This document shows, piece after piece, positions 7,056 to 15,439 of a stretch of 64,000 nucleotides of DNA. Origin of the DNA: Humibacillus xanthopallidus (lineage in GTDB: Bacteria; Actinomycetota; Actinomycetes; Actinomycetales; Dermatophilaceae). The notes under the pieces were generated by a model. The model saw nothing but the letters and a program-made list of their open reading frames with translations. It made no database searches and was not told the origin of the DNA. A program made the position numbers and the translations under genes. Location: NCBI RefSeq assembly GCF_006717145.1, contig NZ_VFQF01000003.1:434001-498000 (forward strand), given 5' to 3'. Numbering within the stretch: the stretch's first letter is position 1; each line of letters starts with the position of its first letter.

Positions 7056-8531
7056 GTGTCAGCCGACCTGCCCGCCCGGCCCGACCCGGCGCTCGTCATC
7101 CTCGTCGGGGCCTCGGGGTCCGGCAAGTCGACCTGGGCGCAGCGTCGCTATCGGGCCGCCGAGATCGTCTCGTCGGACGCCCTGCGCTCGGTGGTCGGCA
7201 GCGGTGAGCACGACCTCGACGCGTCGGCGGAGGCCTTCGCCCTGCTCGAGCAGATCGTTGCCGCGCGGCTGCGTCGCCGCCTGACCACGGTCGTCGACAC
7301 CCTCGGCAGTGATGTGCCCCGACGGCGGGGGTGGCTCGCAGCGGCCCGCGCGGCAGGGGTCCCCGCAGTCGCTGTCGTTCTCGACACCCCCGCTGCCGTA
7401 TGCCGTGCGCGCAACGCCGCGCGAGACCGCCCGGTCCCGGCGCGCGTCCTCGCAGGCCAGCTCGCAGCCCAGGCCGCGACCCGTTCGCAGCTCGACGAGG
7501 AGGGCTGGGACGCCGTCGTCGAGGTCGCGGCAGACGTGGTCTTCGAGACGGAGGCTGCGACCGCCGCGCCGCCGGCAGCCCGCACCTCCGGCGCCGAGCC
7601 GTCTCTTCGCCACGGAGTCGTCCTCCAGATCTCACGCTTCCCGGTCGAGGTCGACCTGCTCGCGTGGCTCAGGGAGGTCGCCGGTGCGGCCGAGGAGGTC
7701 GGCTTCGCCGGCATCGCCCTGATGGACCACCTCATCCAGATCCCGCAGGTCGGCCGGGCGTGGGACCCGATGCCCGAGCCGTGGGTGACCCTCGGGGCCC
7801 TCGCCGCCTCGACGACTCGGCTCCAGCTCGGCACCCTGGTCTCGCCGGTGACCTTCCGGAGGGCCGGCATCACCGCCAAGGCCGCGGCCACGCTGTCGGC
7901 GCTCTCTGGCGGGCGTGCCTTCGTCGGGATCGGAGCGGGCTGGTGGGCGCGGGAGCACGCGGCATACGGGCTCGAGTTCCCCTCAGCCGCAGCGCGACTC
8001 GACGGCCTCGAGCGTGCCATCGAGACGATGAAGGCCCTCTGGGCTCCGGGCACCAAGCCGTATGCCGGTCAGCACGTCTCGCTTCCCGAGACGACCTGCT
8101 ACCCCCGGCCGGTGGGAGAGGTCCCGGTCATCGTGGGTGGGGGAGGCGCTCGCACGCTGCGCATCGCCGCCCGGCTCGGAGACGGCTGCAACGTGCCCGC
8201 CGACGATGCGGGCCTCGACAAGGTCGCCGCCTACCTCGACCTCGTGCGCGAGGCGGGACGCCGGCTCGAGGACGTGCACGCGACGGTCCTCGACCTGCCG
8301 CTCGTCGGGCGCGATCGCGACGACGCGTGGCGCAGGGTGGAGGCACTGCGAGGACGGACGACCGCGGCGACGTTCGCCGCGCGTCATCACGCTGGCACGG
8401 CCGCGGAGCATGCCGAGCGCCTCGGGGGGCTCGCGCGGCACGGCATCTCGACGGTCTTCGTCTCCCCGCTCGACCTCGCGGGCGCCGCCGACGTCCATGC
8501 CCTCGGCCCGCTCGCCACGGCCCTCATCTGA
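7056..8531 (+). CDS. P-loop kinase-like domain fused to LLM-class flavin/F420 oxidoreductase
   Basis: 491 residues in two domains. Residues 10-165 are an AAA/zeta-kinase-like P-loop domain: Walker A GASGSGKST (18-26), then IVSSDALR and VVDTLGSDVPRRRGWLAAARAAG, resembling polynucleotide-kinase-like enzymes. Residues 187-491 are a luciferase-like monooxygenase barrel (VEVDLLAWLREVAGAAEEVG, LQLGTLVSPVTFRRAGITAK, FVGIGAGWWAREHAAYG, PVIVGGGGARTLRIAARLGDGCN) that would use FMN or F420. The GTG at 7056 begins the conserved domain 23 bp after the upstream stop. The two halves share one frame with a short Ala/Pro linker, so this is one polypeptide. Joint function unknown. Confidence 0.85.
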   Translation: MSADLPARPDPALVILVGASGSGKSTWAQRRYRAAEIVSSDALRSVVGSGEHDLDASAEAFALLEQIVAARLRRRLTTVVDTLGSDVPRRRGWLAAARAAGVPAVAVVLDTPAAVCRARNAARDRPVPARVLAGQLAAQAATRSQLDEEGWDAVVEVAADVVFETEAATAAPPAARTSGAEPSLRHGVVLQISRFPVEVDLLAWLREVAGAAEEVGFAGIALMDHLIQIPQVGRAWDPMPEPWVTLGALAASTTRLQLGTLVSPVTFRRAGITAKAAATLSALSGGRAFVGIGAGWWAREHAAYGLEFPSAAARLDGLERAIETMKALWAPGTKPYAGQHVSLPETTCYPRPVGEVPVIVGGGGARTLRIAARLGDGCNVPADDAGLDKVAAYLDLVREAGRRLEDVHATVLDLPLVGRDRDDAWRRVEALRGRTTAATFAARHHAGTAAEHAERLGGLARHGISTVFVSPLDLAGAADVHALGPLATALI

Positions 8532-8533
8532 CG

Positions 8534-8624
8534 CCCCTCCACGTCGAGTGCCCACTTTCCGACGGCCCGGTCGCACTTCTGGCACCCCTCCATGGTCGAG
8601 TGCACACTTCCCACGACGGTCCGG
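8534..8624 (+). repeat. Two direct copies of TCGA element, form 4
   Basis: Imperfect direct repeat of about 37-40 bp, at 8534-8570 and 8585-8624. Both copies contain CCCCTCCA, then GTCGAGTGC(C/A)CACTT(T/C)CC and GACGG(C/T)CCGG. They begin 2 bp after the stop of the oxidoreductase fusion and stand in its sense orientation. Confidence 0.75.
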
Positions 8625-8668
8625 CCGAGGCGGCCGGCCCGTTCGACGGGGGTGTGTCGTTCGGCCAC

Positions 8669-8674
8669 TAGGGT
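8669..8674 (+). promoter_or_regulatory. -10 element TAGGGT, leaderless start
   Basis: TAGGGT, then GGCCGCC, then the ATG at 8682 (7-nt spacing). Confidence 0.5.
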
Positions 8675-8681
8675 GGCCGCC

Positions 8682-9569
8682 ATGGGTAAGGCATCACGCA
8701 GACCGCGCCGCGAGCGCGCCGACCAGTCCTCTCGTCCCGCTCCGGCGCCCTACGTGGCCCGGCCCTTCGAGGGGCTGCCCAACGAGACCGACTGGGTGGC
8801 CATGCGCGAGATCGTGCCGGCGGCCACGGCGACGGTCCGCATCGCCGAGGGCGTGTTCACCGGCGACGCGCCGAGCGAGGTCACCATCGCGACGGTGCTG
8901 CCGCTCGCCTGGCCCGGCCTGCACCGCGAGTCGGGCGAGGTCCTCGTCGGCATCCAGTCGGGCAACGCGAGCGGTGACACGAGCCGCGACATCGCCCAGG
9001 CGATCGAGCTCGCGATCGCCGCCACGCCGGGCTCGCCGGTCACGACGCTGGCCGTCTCCTCGGTCGACACGCCTCGGCTCCAGGACCTCATCGACACCAC
9101 CGAGTCCTTCGAGATCACCCTCCACGACGGCTTCGACTTCTGGGTCGCCGACGCCGACCTCGACGCCGACGGCAAGGAGTCGCTCGAGCGCGCCAACGAG
9201 TCCGCCATCCCGACCACCAAGATCGACGCGGCGCCGTCGGCCTACTGGTGCCGGATCGGCGAGCGCACCTACGTGCGCTGGGTGCTCCCCTTCGACGAGG
9301 ACACCTCGACGAACGCTCTGGCCCGTCTGCACGCCGCCGGCGAGAGCCACCTCGGCGACGGCGGCCGCCTGCTCGGGTGCTTCCGCTCCAGCGGCCTGCT
9401 CATCCCCGTCTGGGAGGTCGATGCCTCGAGCGAGGCCGCCGACTTCGAGGACGCCGTCGCCGCCATGAGGACCCGCATCGAGAAGGCTGCGGCCGACGAG
9501 GATCCCCTCGACGCGGCCGAGCGCGGCGCCAAGGCCGGGCTGCTCAACCGCCAGGTCACCCTCCGCTGA
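8682..9569 (+). CDS. DUF5926 family protein
   Basis: 295-residue cytoplasmic protein of unknown function widespread in actinobacteria. The family opening YVARPFEGLPNETDWVAMREIVPAAT (recognisable around residues 24-49) and the later FDFWVADADLDADGKESLERANE and YWCRIGERTYVRWVLPFDEDT blocks are present. Many relatives carry a SEC-C zinc motif (CPCGSG...) before the first block; here there is only a short basic tail MGKASRRPRRERAD and no cysteine motif. The start at 8682 is supported by TAGGGT 7 nt upstream. The glycosyltransferase begins 15 bp later and is probably co-transcribed. Confidence 0.75.
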   Translation: MGKASRRPRRERADQSSRPAPAPYVARPFEGLPNETDWVAMREIVPAATATVRIAEGVFTGDAPSEVTIATVLPLAWPGLHRESGEVLVGIQSGNASGDTSRDIAQAIELAIAATPGSPVTTLAVSSVDTPRLQDLIDTTESFEITLHDGFDFWVADADLDADGKESLERANESAIPTTKIDAAPSAYWCRIGERTYVRWVLPFDEDTSTNALARLHAAGESHLGDGGRLLGCFRSSGLLIPVWEVDASSEAADFEDAVAAMRTRIEKAAADEDPLDAAERGAKAGLLNRQVTLR

Positions 9570-9584
9570 GCTGACCGCGCCACG

Positions 9585-10364
9585 ATGATCTCGTCCGCCG
9601 GCGTGGGAGGTGCGCTGCCCGATGCCGACCCTCCCACGCAGCCGGTCGCCGTCGTCATCCCCGCCCGGGACGAGGCCGTGCGCATCGGCGACACGATCGA
9701 CGGGGTGCGCCACATCCCCGGCGTGGTCGTCGTCATCGTCGTCGACGACGGGTCGACCGACCGCACTGCGGTGATCGCGGCCCAGCACGGAGCCGAGGTC
9801 GTCCGGCACGTGCGCGGCCATGGCAAGGCCGACGCGCTGATGAGCGGTCTCGGTCGCATCAGCGGGCTGCGCCGCGTCGGGCGGATCGACGCGAGCGCCT
9901 CGGTGCTCTTCGTCGACGCCGACCTCGAGGCGTCGGCCCAGGCCGTGGGGGCTCTCGTCGGCCCCGTCGCAGCGGGCGAGGCCGACCTCGCCATCGCAAC
10001 GCTGTCCGACGACGGGTGGCGCACCGACCAGGGCGGGGGCCACGGTGTCGTCGTCGGGCTCGCACGCCGCGGCATCGAGGAGCTCACCGGCTGGGCGCCG
10101 ACGCAGCCCCTCTCCGGCATGCGGTGCCTCTCGCCGGCGGCCATCGCGGCGGCGACCCCCTTCGCCCGCGGGTGGGGCGTGGAGGTCGGCATGACCATCG
10201 ACGTGCTCGACGCCGGGCTCACCCTCCTCGAGGTGCCGTGCGACCTGCGCCACCGCGAGGTCGGCACCGACTGGCGCAGCCAGGTGCACCGCGCCGCTCA
10301 GTACCGCGACATCGCGCTCGCCCTCGGCGTGCGGCGCCTGCGTCGCCGCCTCGGCCCCGGCTGA
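9585..10364 (+). CDS. Family 2 glycosyltransferase
   Basis: 259 residues, GT-A fold. VAVVIPARDEAVRIGDTI (21-38) and VVDDGSTDRTAVIAAQHGAEVV bind the nucleotide sugar; FVDADLEAS is the DxD-like metal site; GWGVEVGMTIDVLDAGL in the C-terminal half resembles glucosyl-3-phosphoglycerate synthase-like enzymes (GpgS group), so a soluble acceptor or a lipid-phosphate sugar is possible. No transmembrane segment. It follows DUF5926 by 15 bp and is followed by the repeat array at 10421. Acceptor unknown. Confidence 0.78.
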   Translation: MISSAGVGGALPDADPPTQPVAVVIPARDEAVRIGDTIDGVRHIPGVVVVIVVDDGSTDRTAVIAAQHGAEVVRHVRGHGKADALMSGLGRISGLRRVGRIDASASVLFVDADLEASAQAVGALVGPVAAGEADLAIATLSDDGWRTDQGGGHGVVVGLARRGIEELTGWAPTQPLSGMRCLSPAAIAAATPFARGWGVEVGMTIDVLDAGLTLLEVPCDLRHREVGTDWRSQVHRAAQYRDIALALGVRRLRRRLGPG

Positions 10365-10739
10365 CCGACGTCGGTGCGATAGCGCCGCGCCGCTCTGCAC
10401 AACGGGGGCGGCGTGCCCCGATCGAAAGAGCAGTTCGTCGTGTGCTCGAGAGCGCACCCCGTCTCGTCCTCTCCCCGCGGGTGCGGCGTGCCGCCGTGCC
10501 CAGATCGAAAGAGCAGCTCGTCGTCTCGATCGAAAGAGCAGCTCGTCGTGTGCTCTAGAGCGCACCCCTTCTCGTCCTGTCCCGCGGGTGCGGCGTGCCG
10601 CCGTGCCCAGATCGAAAGAGCAGCTCGTCGTCTCGATCGAAAGAGCAGTCCGTCGTGTGCTCTAGAGCGCACCCCTTCTCGTCCTCACCCCGCGGGTGCG
10701 GCGTGCCGCCGTGCCCAGCGGCTGCGTCACCTCAGGTGC
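10365..10739. other. Gene-free stretch between convergent genes, filled by repeats
   Basis: 375 bp between the stops of the glycosyltransferase and the membrane protein. Apart from about 55 bp at the left and 20 bp at the right it consists of the tandem array described at 10421-10717. Open frames across it are low-complexity translations of the repeats, not genes. Confidence 0.85.
10421..10717 (+). repeat. Tandem array of 83-, 107- and 107-bp units carrying five TCGA elements
   Basis: Units at 10421-10503, 10504-10610 and 10611-10717. Each full unit has two copies of ATCGAAAGAGCAG(C/T)(T/C)CGTCG 25 bp apart (10504, 10529; 10611, 10636), then TGTGCTCTAGAGCGCACCCC and a GC-rich tail ending GTGCGGCGTGCCGCCGTGCC. 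The first unit has only one element (10421). All are in the sense orientation of the upstream glycosyltransferase. Confidence 0.9.
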
Positions 10740-12992
10740 TCAGAGGTGGTGGCGGTCGCGGCGGCGCCGCACCGGCGCGAGGCGCGCCTGCACCGAGAGG
10801 AAGTGCATGACGGCCGAGATGACGACCGGCACCGTGAAGAGCGCTGCGACCGGTGGGATGGCCGCGCCGCTGTCGTTCGTGAGGAAGCCGATCGCGGCCA
10901 TGATGATGATGCACCAGAGCGCCCGGTGCAGCAGCGGCGCCTCGTCGTAGAGCCGGGCGAGCGGCTGCGTGCGCAGGGCACCCGGCCGGGCCACGACGAT
11001 GACGCACATCGCGAGCAGCGCCGTGACGACGACGGCGAGGATCGGCACCGAGAGCACCGTCTCGATGTTGCCGACGAGCCGGCGCGACATGACGTCCCAG
11101 GCGCCGCCGTCGATGACCGTCTGGAGGAAGCGCCCCGGGTGCGAGCGCTCGTCGACCGGTCGGCGCCAGTCGAGGTAGCAGACGAGCCCGACGACGAGCG
11201 CGGCAGCGACGACGACGAGGCCGCCGGTGCGCCACGTCACCCGCACCTGCATGACGCCGAGCAGGAGCAGCCCCAGAGCGGGCACCAGCGCGATCGGGCC
11301 ACCGAAGTCGGCTCCCCACGCGGGCAGCACGTCGACGGCCAGCGCGAGGCCCCCGATCACGATGACGACGGCGACGGCGAGGCGCGGCGCCCCGCGGCGG
11401 CGCAGCGCATGCCCCAGCGCGGCGCAGAGCAGCAGCACCGCCGAGCCGTAGAGGGCGAACGCGACGTTGCCCATCCCGTAGAACCGGCCGCCGAGCAGCG
11501 GCTGCAGACCGAAGATCGAGCTGATCTGCAGGTGCGAGCCGGTGATGAGGTCGAGCGCGATGATGCCCGCCGTGAGCGCCGACATCGCCGCCATCGGGCC
11601 GAGCGCCGACGAGCTCCACGGCCCTGCGAGCGCGATGACGGTGAGCACCGCGCTGATGAGCAGGGCGAGCGCGAGCAGCAGGGCGGTGAGCACGGCTGTC
11701 GTCGTCGACCACCGCCACCACGGCAGGAGGTTGGCCACGAAGGTCGCGGCCGGCATACCGGCGGCGATGAGCCCGACGACGCGCACGAGGCGCAGCACGC
11801 GCTGGCGGGCGAGGCGCTGGTTCCACGGCGCCGAGCGGCGCAGCATGATCCACAGGACGAGCATCGCGAGGGCGGTGCCGACGACCCAGATGAGCAGGAA
11901 GGGGCCGACGACGCGGTGCATCGCGTCGGCCTTGGTGTCGACGTCGGTGAGTACCGTGAGCTTCGCGGCGGCCGTCGACTCGCTGTTGTTGGCCGATGGC
12001 ACGACGCTCACCGCGCGGCCGCTGATCGGCGACTGCGGCCGCACCCCGCCGCGCTGGAGGATCGTCGCCGTCACGTCGGAGAGCTGTGCGATGCCGGTCG
12101 TGCGGGTCGAGGCGGAGGCGAGCAGGCCCGGGGCGTAGTGCGGGCCCGTCGCGGCGAGCAGCCGGAGCCGCTCCTGCTGGTCGCGGTCGGCGAGGCTGAC
12201 GACGAGCAGGTCGGCGCCGTTGGGCATGGCGTCGGTGACCTGCTCGAGGCGCCGCTCGATCTCGTTGATCCGCTCGACCTGCCGGGTGGGGTCGGGGTCG
12301 GTGGCGGCCAGCGCGCCGACGTCGACGACCGTCACGGGGCACTGGGCGAGGTCGGAGACGAGCGAGGTGGCCGAGAACGGGGTGTACTTCGCCACCTTGC
12401 CGTCGGAGGTCGCGGCAGCGAGTCCGGCACCCGGCCCGATCGCCTGAACGCACGTGCGGGCTGCCGTGAAGCTGTCGCCGAGCAGGCCGAGCTGCGCGCG
12501 GGACGACGCGTCACGCGACGCCGTGGCGATCTCGTCGAAGCCGACCACCCGCCAGCCCGCGGTCGCGTCACCGGCCACCGAGGGCAGCGGCGCGCAGCCG
12601 CCGGCCTCACCTGATGAGCCGGATGAGCCGCCCGAGCCGCCTGAGCCGCCCGAGCCGCCTGAGCCGCTCGAGCCCTCGCCGGGCCCGGCGGCCTCACCGG
12701 CCGACACCGTCGACCATCCGTCGGTCGGGCACGTCGCCCCGTCGACGGCTCGCACCGACACCGAGGCGGCCGAGCCGTCACGCAGCAGGCCCCAGAGGAC
12801 CGGCGTGTCCTTGGCGTTGACGTCGTCCCACGACACCCCGCCGAGGCCGACCACGACGAGCGAGTCGCCGGGCTGCGGGGCCGTCGTCGCGGGCACGGGG
12901 ACGGTGGTGCGACCCACGTAGGCCGCGGTGAGCACGCCCACCAGGACCACGAGAAGCACGACGAGCGTCTTCAGGGGGTGGCGGCGGATCAC
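10740..12992 (-). CDS. Large membrane protein with extracytoplasmic alkaline-phosphatase-like domain
   Basis: 750 residues. One N-terminal transmembrane helix (about 8-27) precedes an outside domain to about 390, which opens DSLVVVGLGGVSWDDVNAKDTPVLWGLLRDG, the pattern of alkaline-phosphatase-superfamily domains, and is interrupted by a Ser/Gly linker. About ten hydrophobic helices follow (WVVGTALAMLVLWIM to VAALFTVPVVISAVM), with a loop motif WGADFGGPIALVP. Actinobacterial relatives are unnamed membrane proteins often near glycosyltransferases, so an envelope polymer role is plausible but unproved. Metal ligands of the phosphatase fold are not obvious beyond the first block, so activity is uncertain. 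Confidence 0.72.
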   Translation of the reverse strand: MIRRHPLKTLVVLLVVLVGVLTAAYVGRTTVPVPATTAPQPGDSLVVVGLGGVSWDDVNAKDTPVLWGLLRDGSAASVSVRAVDGATCPTDGWSTVSAGEAAGPGEGSSGSGGSGGSGGSGGSSGSSGEAGGCAPLPSVAGDATAGWRVVGFDEIATASRDASSRAQLGLLGDSFTAARTCVQAIGPGAGLAAATSDGKVAKYTPFSATSLVSDLAQCPVTVVDVGALAATDPDPTRQVERINEIERRLEQVTDAMPNGADLLVVSLADRDQQERLRLLAATGPHYAPGLLASASTRTTGIAQLSDVTATILQRGGVRPQSPISGRAVSVVPSANNSESTAAAKLTVLTDVDTKADAMHRVVGPFLLIWVVGTALAMLVLWIMLRRSAPWNQRLARQRVLRLVRVVGLIAAGMPAATFVANLLPWWRWSTTTAVLTALLLALALLISAVLTVIALAGPWSSSALGPMAAMSALTAGIIALDLITGSHLQISSIFGLQPLLGGRFYGMGNVAFALYGSAVLLLCAALGHALRRRGAPRLAVAVVIVIGGLALAVDVLPAWGADFGGPIALVPALGLLLLGVMQVRVTWRTGGLVVVAAALVVGLVCYLDWRRPVDERSHPGRFLQTVIDGGAWDVMSRRLVGNIETVLSVPILAVVVTALLAMCVIVVARPGALRTQPLARLYDEAPLLHRALWCIIIMAAIGFLTNDSGAAIPPVAALFTVPVVISAVMHFLSVQARLAPVRRRRDRHHL

Positions 12993-13086
12993 GGGGACAC
13001 CCTACAAAGCGGGTGTGTGCGCAGGGCCCGAGCGACCACCCCCGGTCACGGGGTGGAATCCCACGGGCCACTCACGCACCCGGGGC

Positions 13087-13092
13087 TACCCT
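13087..13092 (+). promoter_or_regulatory. -10 element TACCCT, leaderless start of DUF4446 gene
   Basis: TACCCT, 8 nt, then the GTG at 13101. Confidence 0.45.
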
Positions 13093-13100
13093 TGCCGATC

Positions 13101-13637
13101 GTGGACGACTCGACGCTGACGACCGTGGCCCTCGCGGCTGCCGGCGTCGCGGTGCTCGCCGTCGTCATGGCTGTCGTCGCCCTGCTGCGCCTGCGCGGCG
13201 TGCGGCGCGACTTCACCGCCCTCGACGGTGACGGCGGGGCCGACATCGCGCGGGTCGCGGCCAGCCAGAGCCGCCGCATCGACGGCCTCGCGAGCGAGAT
13301 CGCCCGGCTGCGCGAGCACGTGGCCACCGCGGAGGACGACGTGCGCCAGAGCCTGCGCAACGTCGCTGTCGTGCGCTACGACGCCTTCGGCGACATGGGT
13401 GGCCGGCTCTCCTTCTCGGCCGCGATCGTCGACGACGCCGGCGACGGCATCGTCATCAGCTCGATCCACGCCCGCGGCGAGTCCCGCACCTACGCCAAGG
13501 GAGTCGTGGGCGGCCGCTCGAGCATCACCCTGACGCCCGAGGAGCAGCAGGCGCTCGCCTCGGCCACCCAGGGCGAGACCCGCACCTCGGCTCCCACCGC
13601 CCTGCCCCATCCCGATCGCACGAAGGACGCGTCGTGA
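13101..13637 (+). CDS. DUF4446 family protein
   Basis: 178 residues. One N-terminal transmembrane helix (about 5-28, TVALAAAGVAVLAVVMAVVALL) is followed by a short coiled coil (about 50-88) and the conserved domain RNVAVVRYDAFGDMGGRLSF, DGIVISSIHARGESRTYAK and LTPEEQQAL, diagnostic of DUF4446. The orientation is probably a membrane anchor with a cytoplasmic domain. Its stop overlaps the pheA start as GTGA, and the DUF4446-pheA order is common in actinobacteria. Function unknown. The GTG at 13101 was preferred to upstream starts because of the promoter at 13087 and because the hydrophobic helix starts at once. Confidence 0.85.
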   Translation: MDDSTLTTVALAAAGVAVLAVVMAVVALLRLRGVRRDFTALDGDGGADIARVAASQSRRIDGLASEIARLREHVATAEDDVRQSLRNVAVVRYDAFGDMGGRLSFSAAIVDDAGDGIVISSIHARGESRTYAKGVVGGRSSITLTPEEQQALASATQGETRTSAPTALPHPDRTKDAS

Positions 13638-14581
13638 CGCCGCCCCGCACCCCAGACGAGCTGCACCGCTTCGGCTACCTCGGCCCTCGCGGCACCTTCA
13701 CCCAGATGGCGCTCGACGCCTGGGACGCCGCCGCCGGTCGCGAGCAGGTGCCCTTCGGCTCGGTCGACGCCGCCCTCGCCGCCCTGCGCGCGGGCGAGGT
13801 CGACGCCGCGATGGTGCCGATCGAGAACTCCGTCGAGGGCGGCGTGTCGGCCACGCTCGACGCGCTCGCCACCGGGGACCCGCTCGTCGTCATCGGCGAG
13901 GTGCTCGTGCCGATCACCTTCGTGCTGTGCGCCCGAGCCGGTATGCCGCTCGGCGAGGTCCGCACCGTCGGCACCCACTCGCACGCGTGGGCGCAGGTGC
14001 GCGGCTGGATGGGCGAGCACCTGCCTGACGCCGTCTACGTGCCGACCCTGTCGACCGCCGCGAGTGCCGCCGCCCTCGGCGCCCCGGGTGACGTCATGTT
14101 CGACGCCGGCGTATGCGCTCCGGTCGCGGCGCGTGACGAGGGGCTCGAGGTGCTCGCCGACGACATCGGCGACAACAAGGCCGCGGTCACCCGCTTCGTC
14201 CTCGTCGCTCGGCCGGGCACGCTTCCCGAGCCGACCGGCGCCGACAAGACGACCGTCGTGCTCTTCCAGAAGGAGGACCACGCCGGTGGCCTGCTCGAGC
14301 TGCTCGAGCAGTTCGCCGTGCGCGGGGTCAACATGACCCGACTCGAGTCCCGCCCGACCGGCTCGGCGATGGGCTCCTACTGCTTCTCCATCGACTTCGA
14401 GGGGCACGTGCAGGACGCCCGCGTCGGCGAGACCCTCATGGGCCTGCGGCGGGTCTGCGCCGAGGTGCGCTTCCTCGGCTCCTACCCCCGCGCCGACGGC
14501 GGCCGCCCCGACGCGCGGCCGGGCACGTCCGACACCGACTTCGACCGCGCGCGGGCCTGGCTCGACGAGCTGCGCGCCTGA
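13634..14581 (+). CDS. pheA: Prephenate dehydratase PheA
   Basis: 315 residues. Converts prephenate to phenylpyruvate in phenylalanine synthesis. The catalytic domain has RFGYLGPRGTFTQMAL, VPIENSVEGGVSATLDAL and DNKAAVTRFVLV, which contains the Thr-Arg-Phe motif. The C-terminal ACT domain (about 196-275) has HAGGLLELLEQFAVRGVNMTRLESRPT, where the ESRP motif senses phenylalanine, so feedback inhibition is expected. It starts with GTG in a 4-bp overlap with DUF4446 and is therefore translationally coupled. Confidence 0.95.
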   Translation: MTPPRTPDELHRFGYLGPRGTFTQMALDAWDAAAGREQVPFGSVDAALAALRAGEVDAAMVPIENSVEGGVSATLDALATGDPLVVIGEVLVPITFVLCARAGMPLGEVRTVGTHSHAWAQVRGWMGEHLPDAVYVPTLSTAASAAALGAPGDVMFDAGVCAPVAARDEGLEVLADDIGDNKAAVTRFVLVARPGTLPEPTGADKTTVVLFQKEDHAGGLLELLEQFAVRGVNMTRLESRPTGSAMGSYCFSIDFEGHVQDARVGETLMGLRRVCAEVRFLGSYPRADGGRPDARPGTSDTDFDRARAWLDELRA

Positions 14582-14644
14582 CGGCGACGGGCCGATGGGC
14601 TCCCGAGCCCGCCGGACGGCATACGGCCTCGGTGGTGTGCGGCG

Positions 14645-15439
14645 TCAGCCGCGGGTGATGACGCCGCCGCTCTTGAGGAAGAAGTAGGTCTCCTCGCCGA
14701 CCACGCCGTCGACGGTGATGGAGTTCGCCTTCTGGAACTGCTTGACCACGCCGGTGGTCTGCGGCCCGAAGACGCCGTCGACGGCGATCGTGCCACCCGC
14801 CGCACGAAGGGCCCGCTGCAGCGTCGTGACCTCGGGGCCCTTGGCGCCCTGGCGGAGCGTCGCGGTGCCCATCGAGCGGCTGATGAGCAGCACCCACATG
14901 CCGCGGTCGATGCGGCCCGGGTGCGGCGGCGCGCCCTCGAAGCCCGACTCGACGCGCGTGACGGCTGCGCGGGTCTGCCTGCCGTAGACGCCGTCGACGA
15001 GCACCGGCCCGTAGTCCGCGTCGTTGAGGAAGCACTGGAGCGTGCGCACGGCGGCGCCCTTCGCGCTCGGCTCGAGCAGGGGGTATGCCGTGAGCGTCCG
15101 CTCGCAGGTGCCCTGGACGTCTGCCTGGGCGGGCTCCGAGGCGGCTGAGCCGGGGGACGCGGCGGAGCTGGTGGCCGTCGGGGCGGGTTCGGGCGAGAGG
15201 GGAGCGGCGGTGACGGTGCCGGGTGCCGCGACCGCGGTCGTTCCCGCAGCGACCGGGGCCACCGCACTCGCGGTCGCGGTCGCGGTCGCCGCAGACGCCG
15301 ACGCTGCGGGTGCGGACGAGGGGCCGCACGCGGTCAGCGTCCCGAGCAGCGCGAGCACCGAGAGTGCTGAGAGGGCCGAGAGCGGCGAGCGCGCCGTGCC
15401 TCGTCGCTGGGCGGAGCCGTCTGTCGTCCTGGGCGCCAT
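14645..15439 (-). CDS. Lipoprotein with two peptidoglycan-binding (PGBD) repeats
   Basis: 264 residues. The signal peptide ends in the lipobox LLGTLTAC (Cys about 38), predicting a lipid anchor on the outer face of the membrane. An Ala/Thr/Pro-rich spacer leads to two PG_binding_1 repeats: YPLLEPSAKGAAVRTLQCFLN...VDGVYGRQTRAAVTR, and LRQGAKGPEVTTLQRALRAAG...VDGVFGPQTTGVVKQFQ. No catalytic domain is attached, so it probably tethers or senses the wall. The ATG at 15439 has AGGGGA about 6 nt upstream. Convergent with pheA. Confidence 0.85.
   Translation of the reverse strand: MAPRTTDGSAQRRGTARSPLSALSALSVLALLGTLTACGPSSAPAASASAATATATASAVAPVAAGTTAVAAPGTVTAAPLSPEPAPTATSSAASPGSAASEPAQADVQGTCERTLTAYPLLEPSAKGAAVRTLQCFLNDADYGPVLVDGVYGRQTRAAVTRVESGFEGAPPHPGRIDRGMWVLLISRSMGTATLRQGAKGPEVTTLQRALRAAGGTIAVDGVFGPQTTGVVKQFQKANSITVDGVVGEETYFFLKSGGVITRG

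Noticed and set aside
8694-10565. Long minus-strand frame across DUF5926 and the glycosyltransferase
   Set aside because: Composition is that of a shadow frame, and it runs into the tandem repeats at 10421. Both plus-strand genes have conserved motifs.
10421-10717. Tandem array considered as a CRISPR array
   Set aside because: Repeat spacing is irregular (25 and 82 bp), the intervening sequence is itself repeated rather than unique, and no cas genes are in the window.
10413-12614. Plus-strand 733-codon frame opposite the large membrane protein
   Set aside because: Charged low-complexity reading of the complement of a hydrophobic protein; starts inside the repeat array; no motif.
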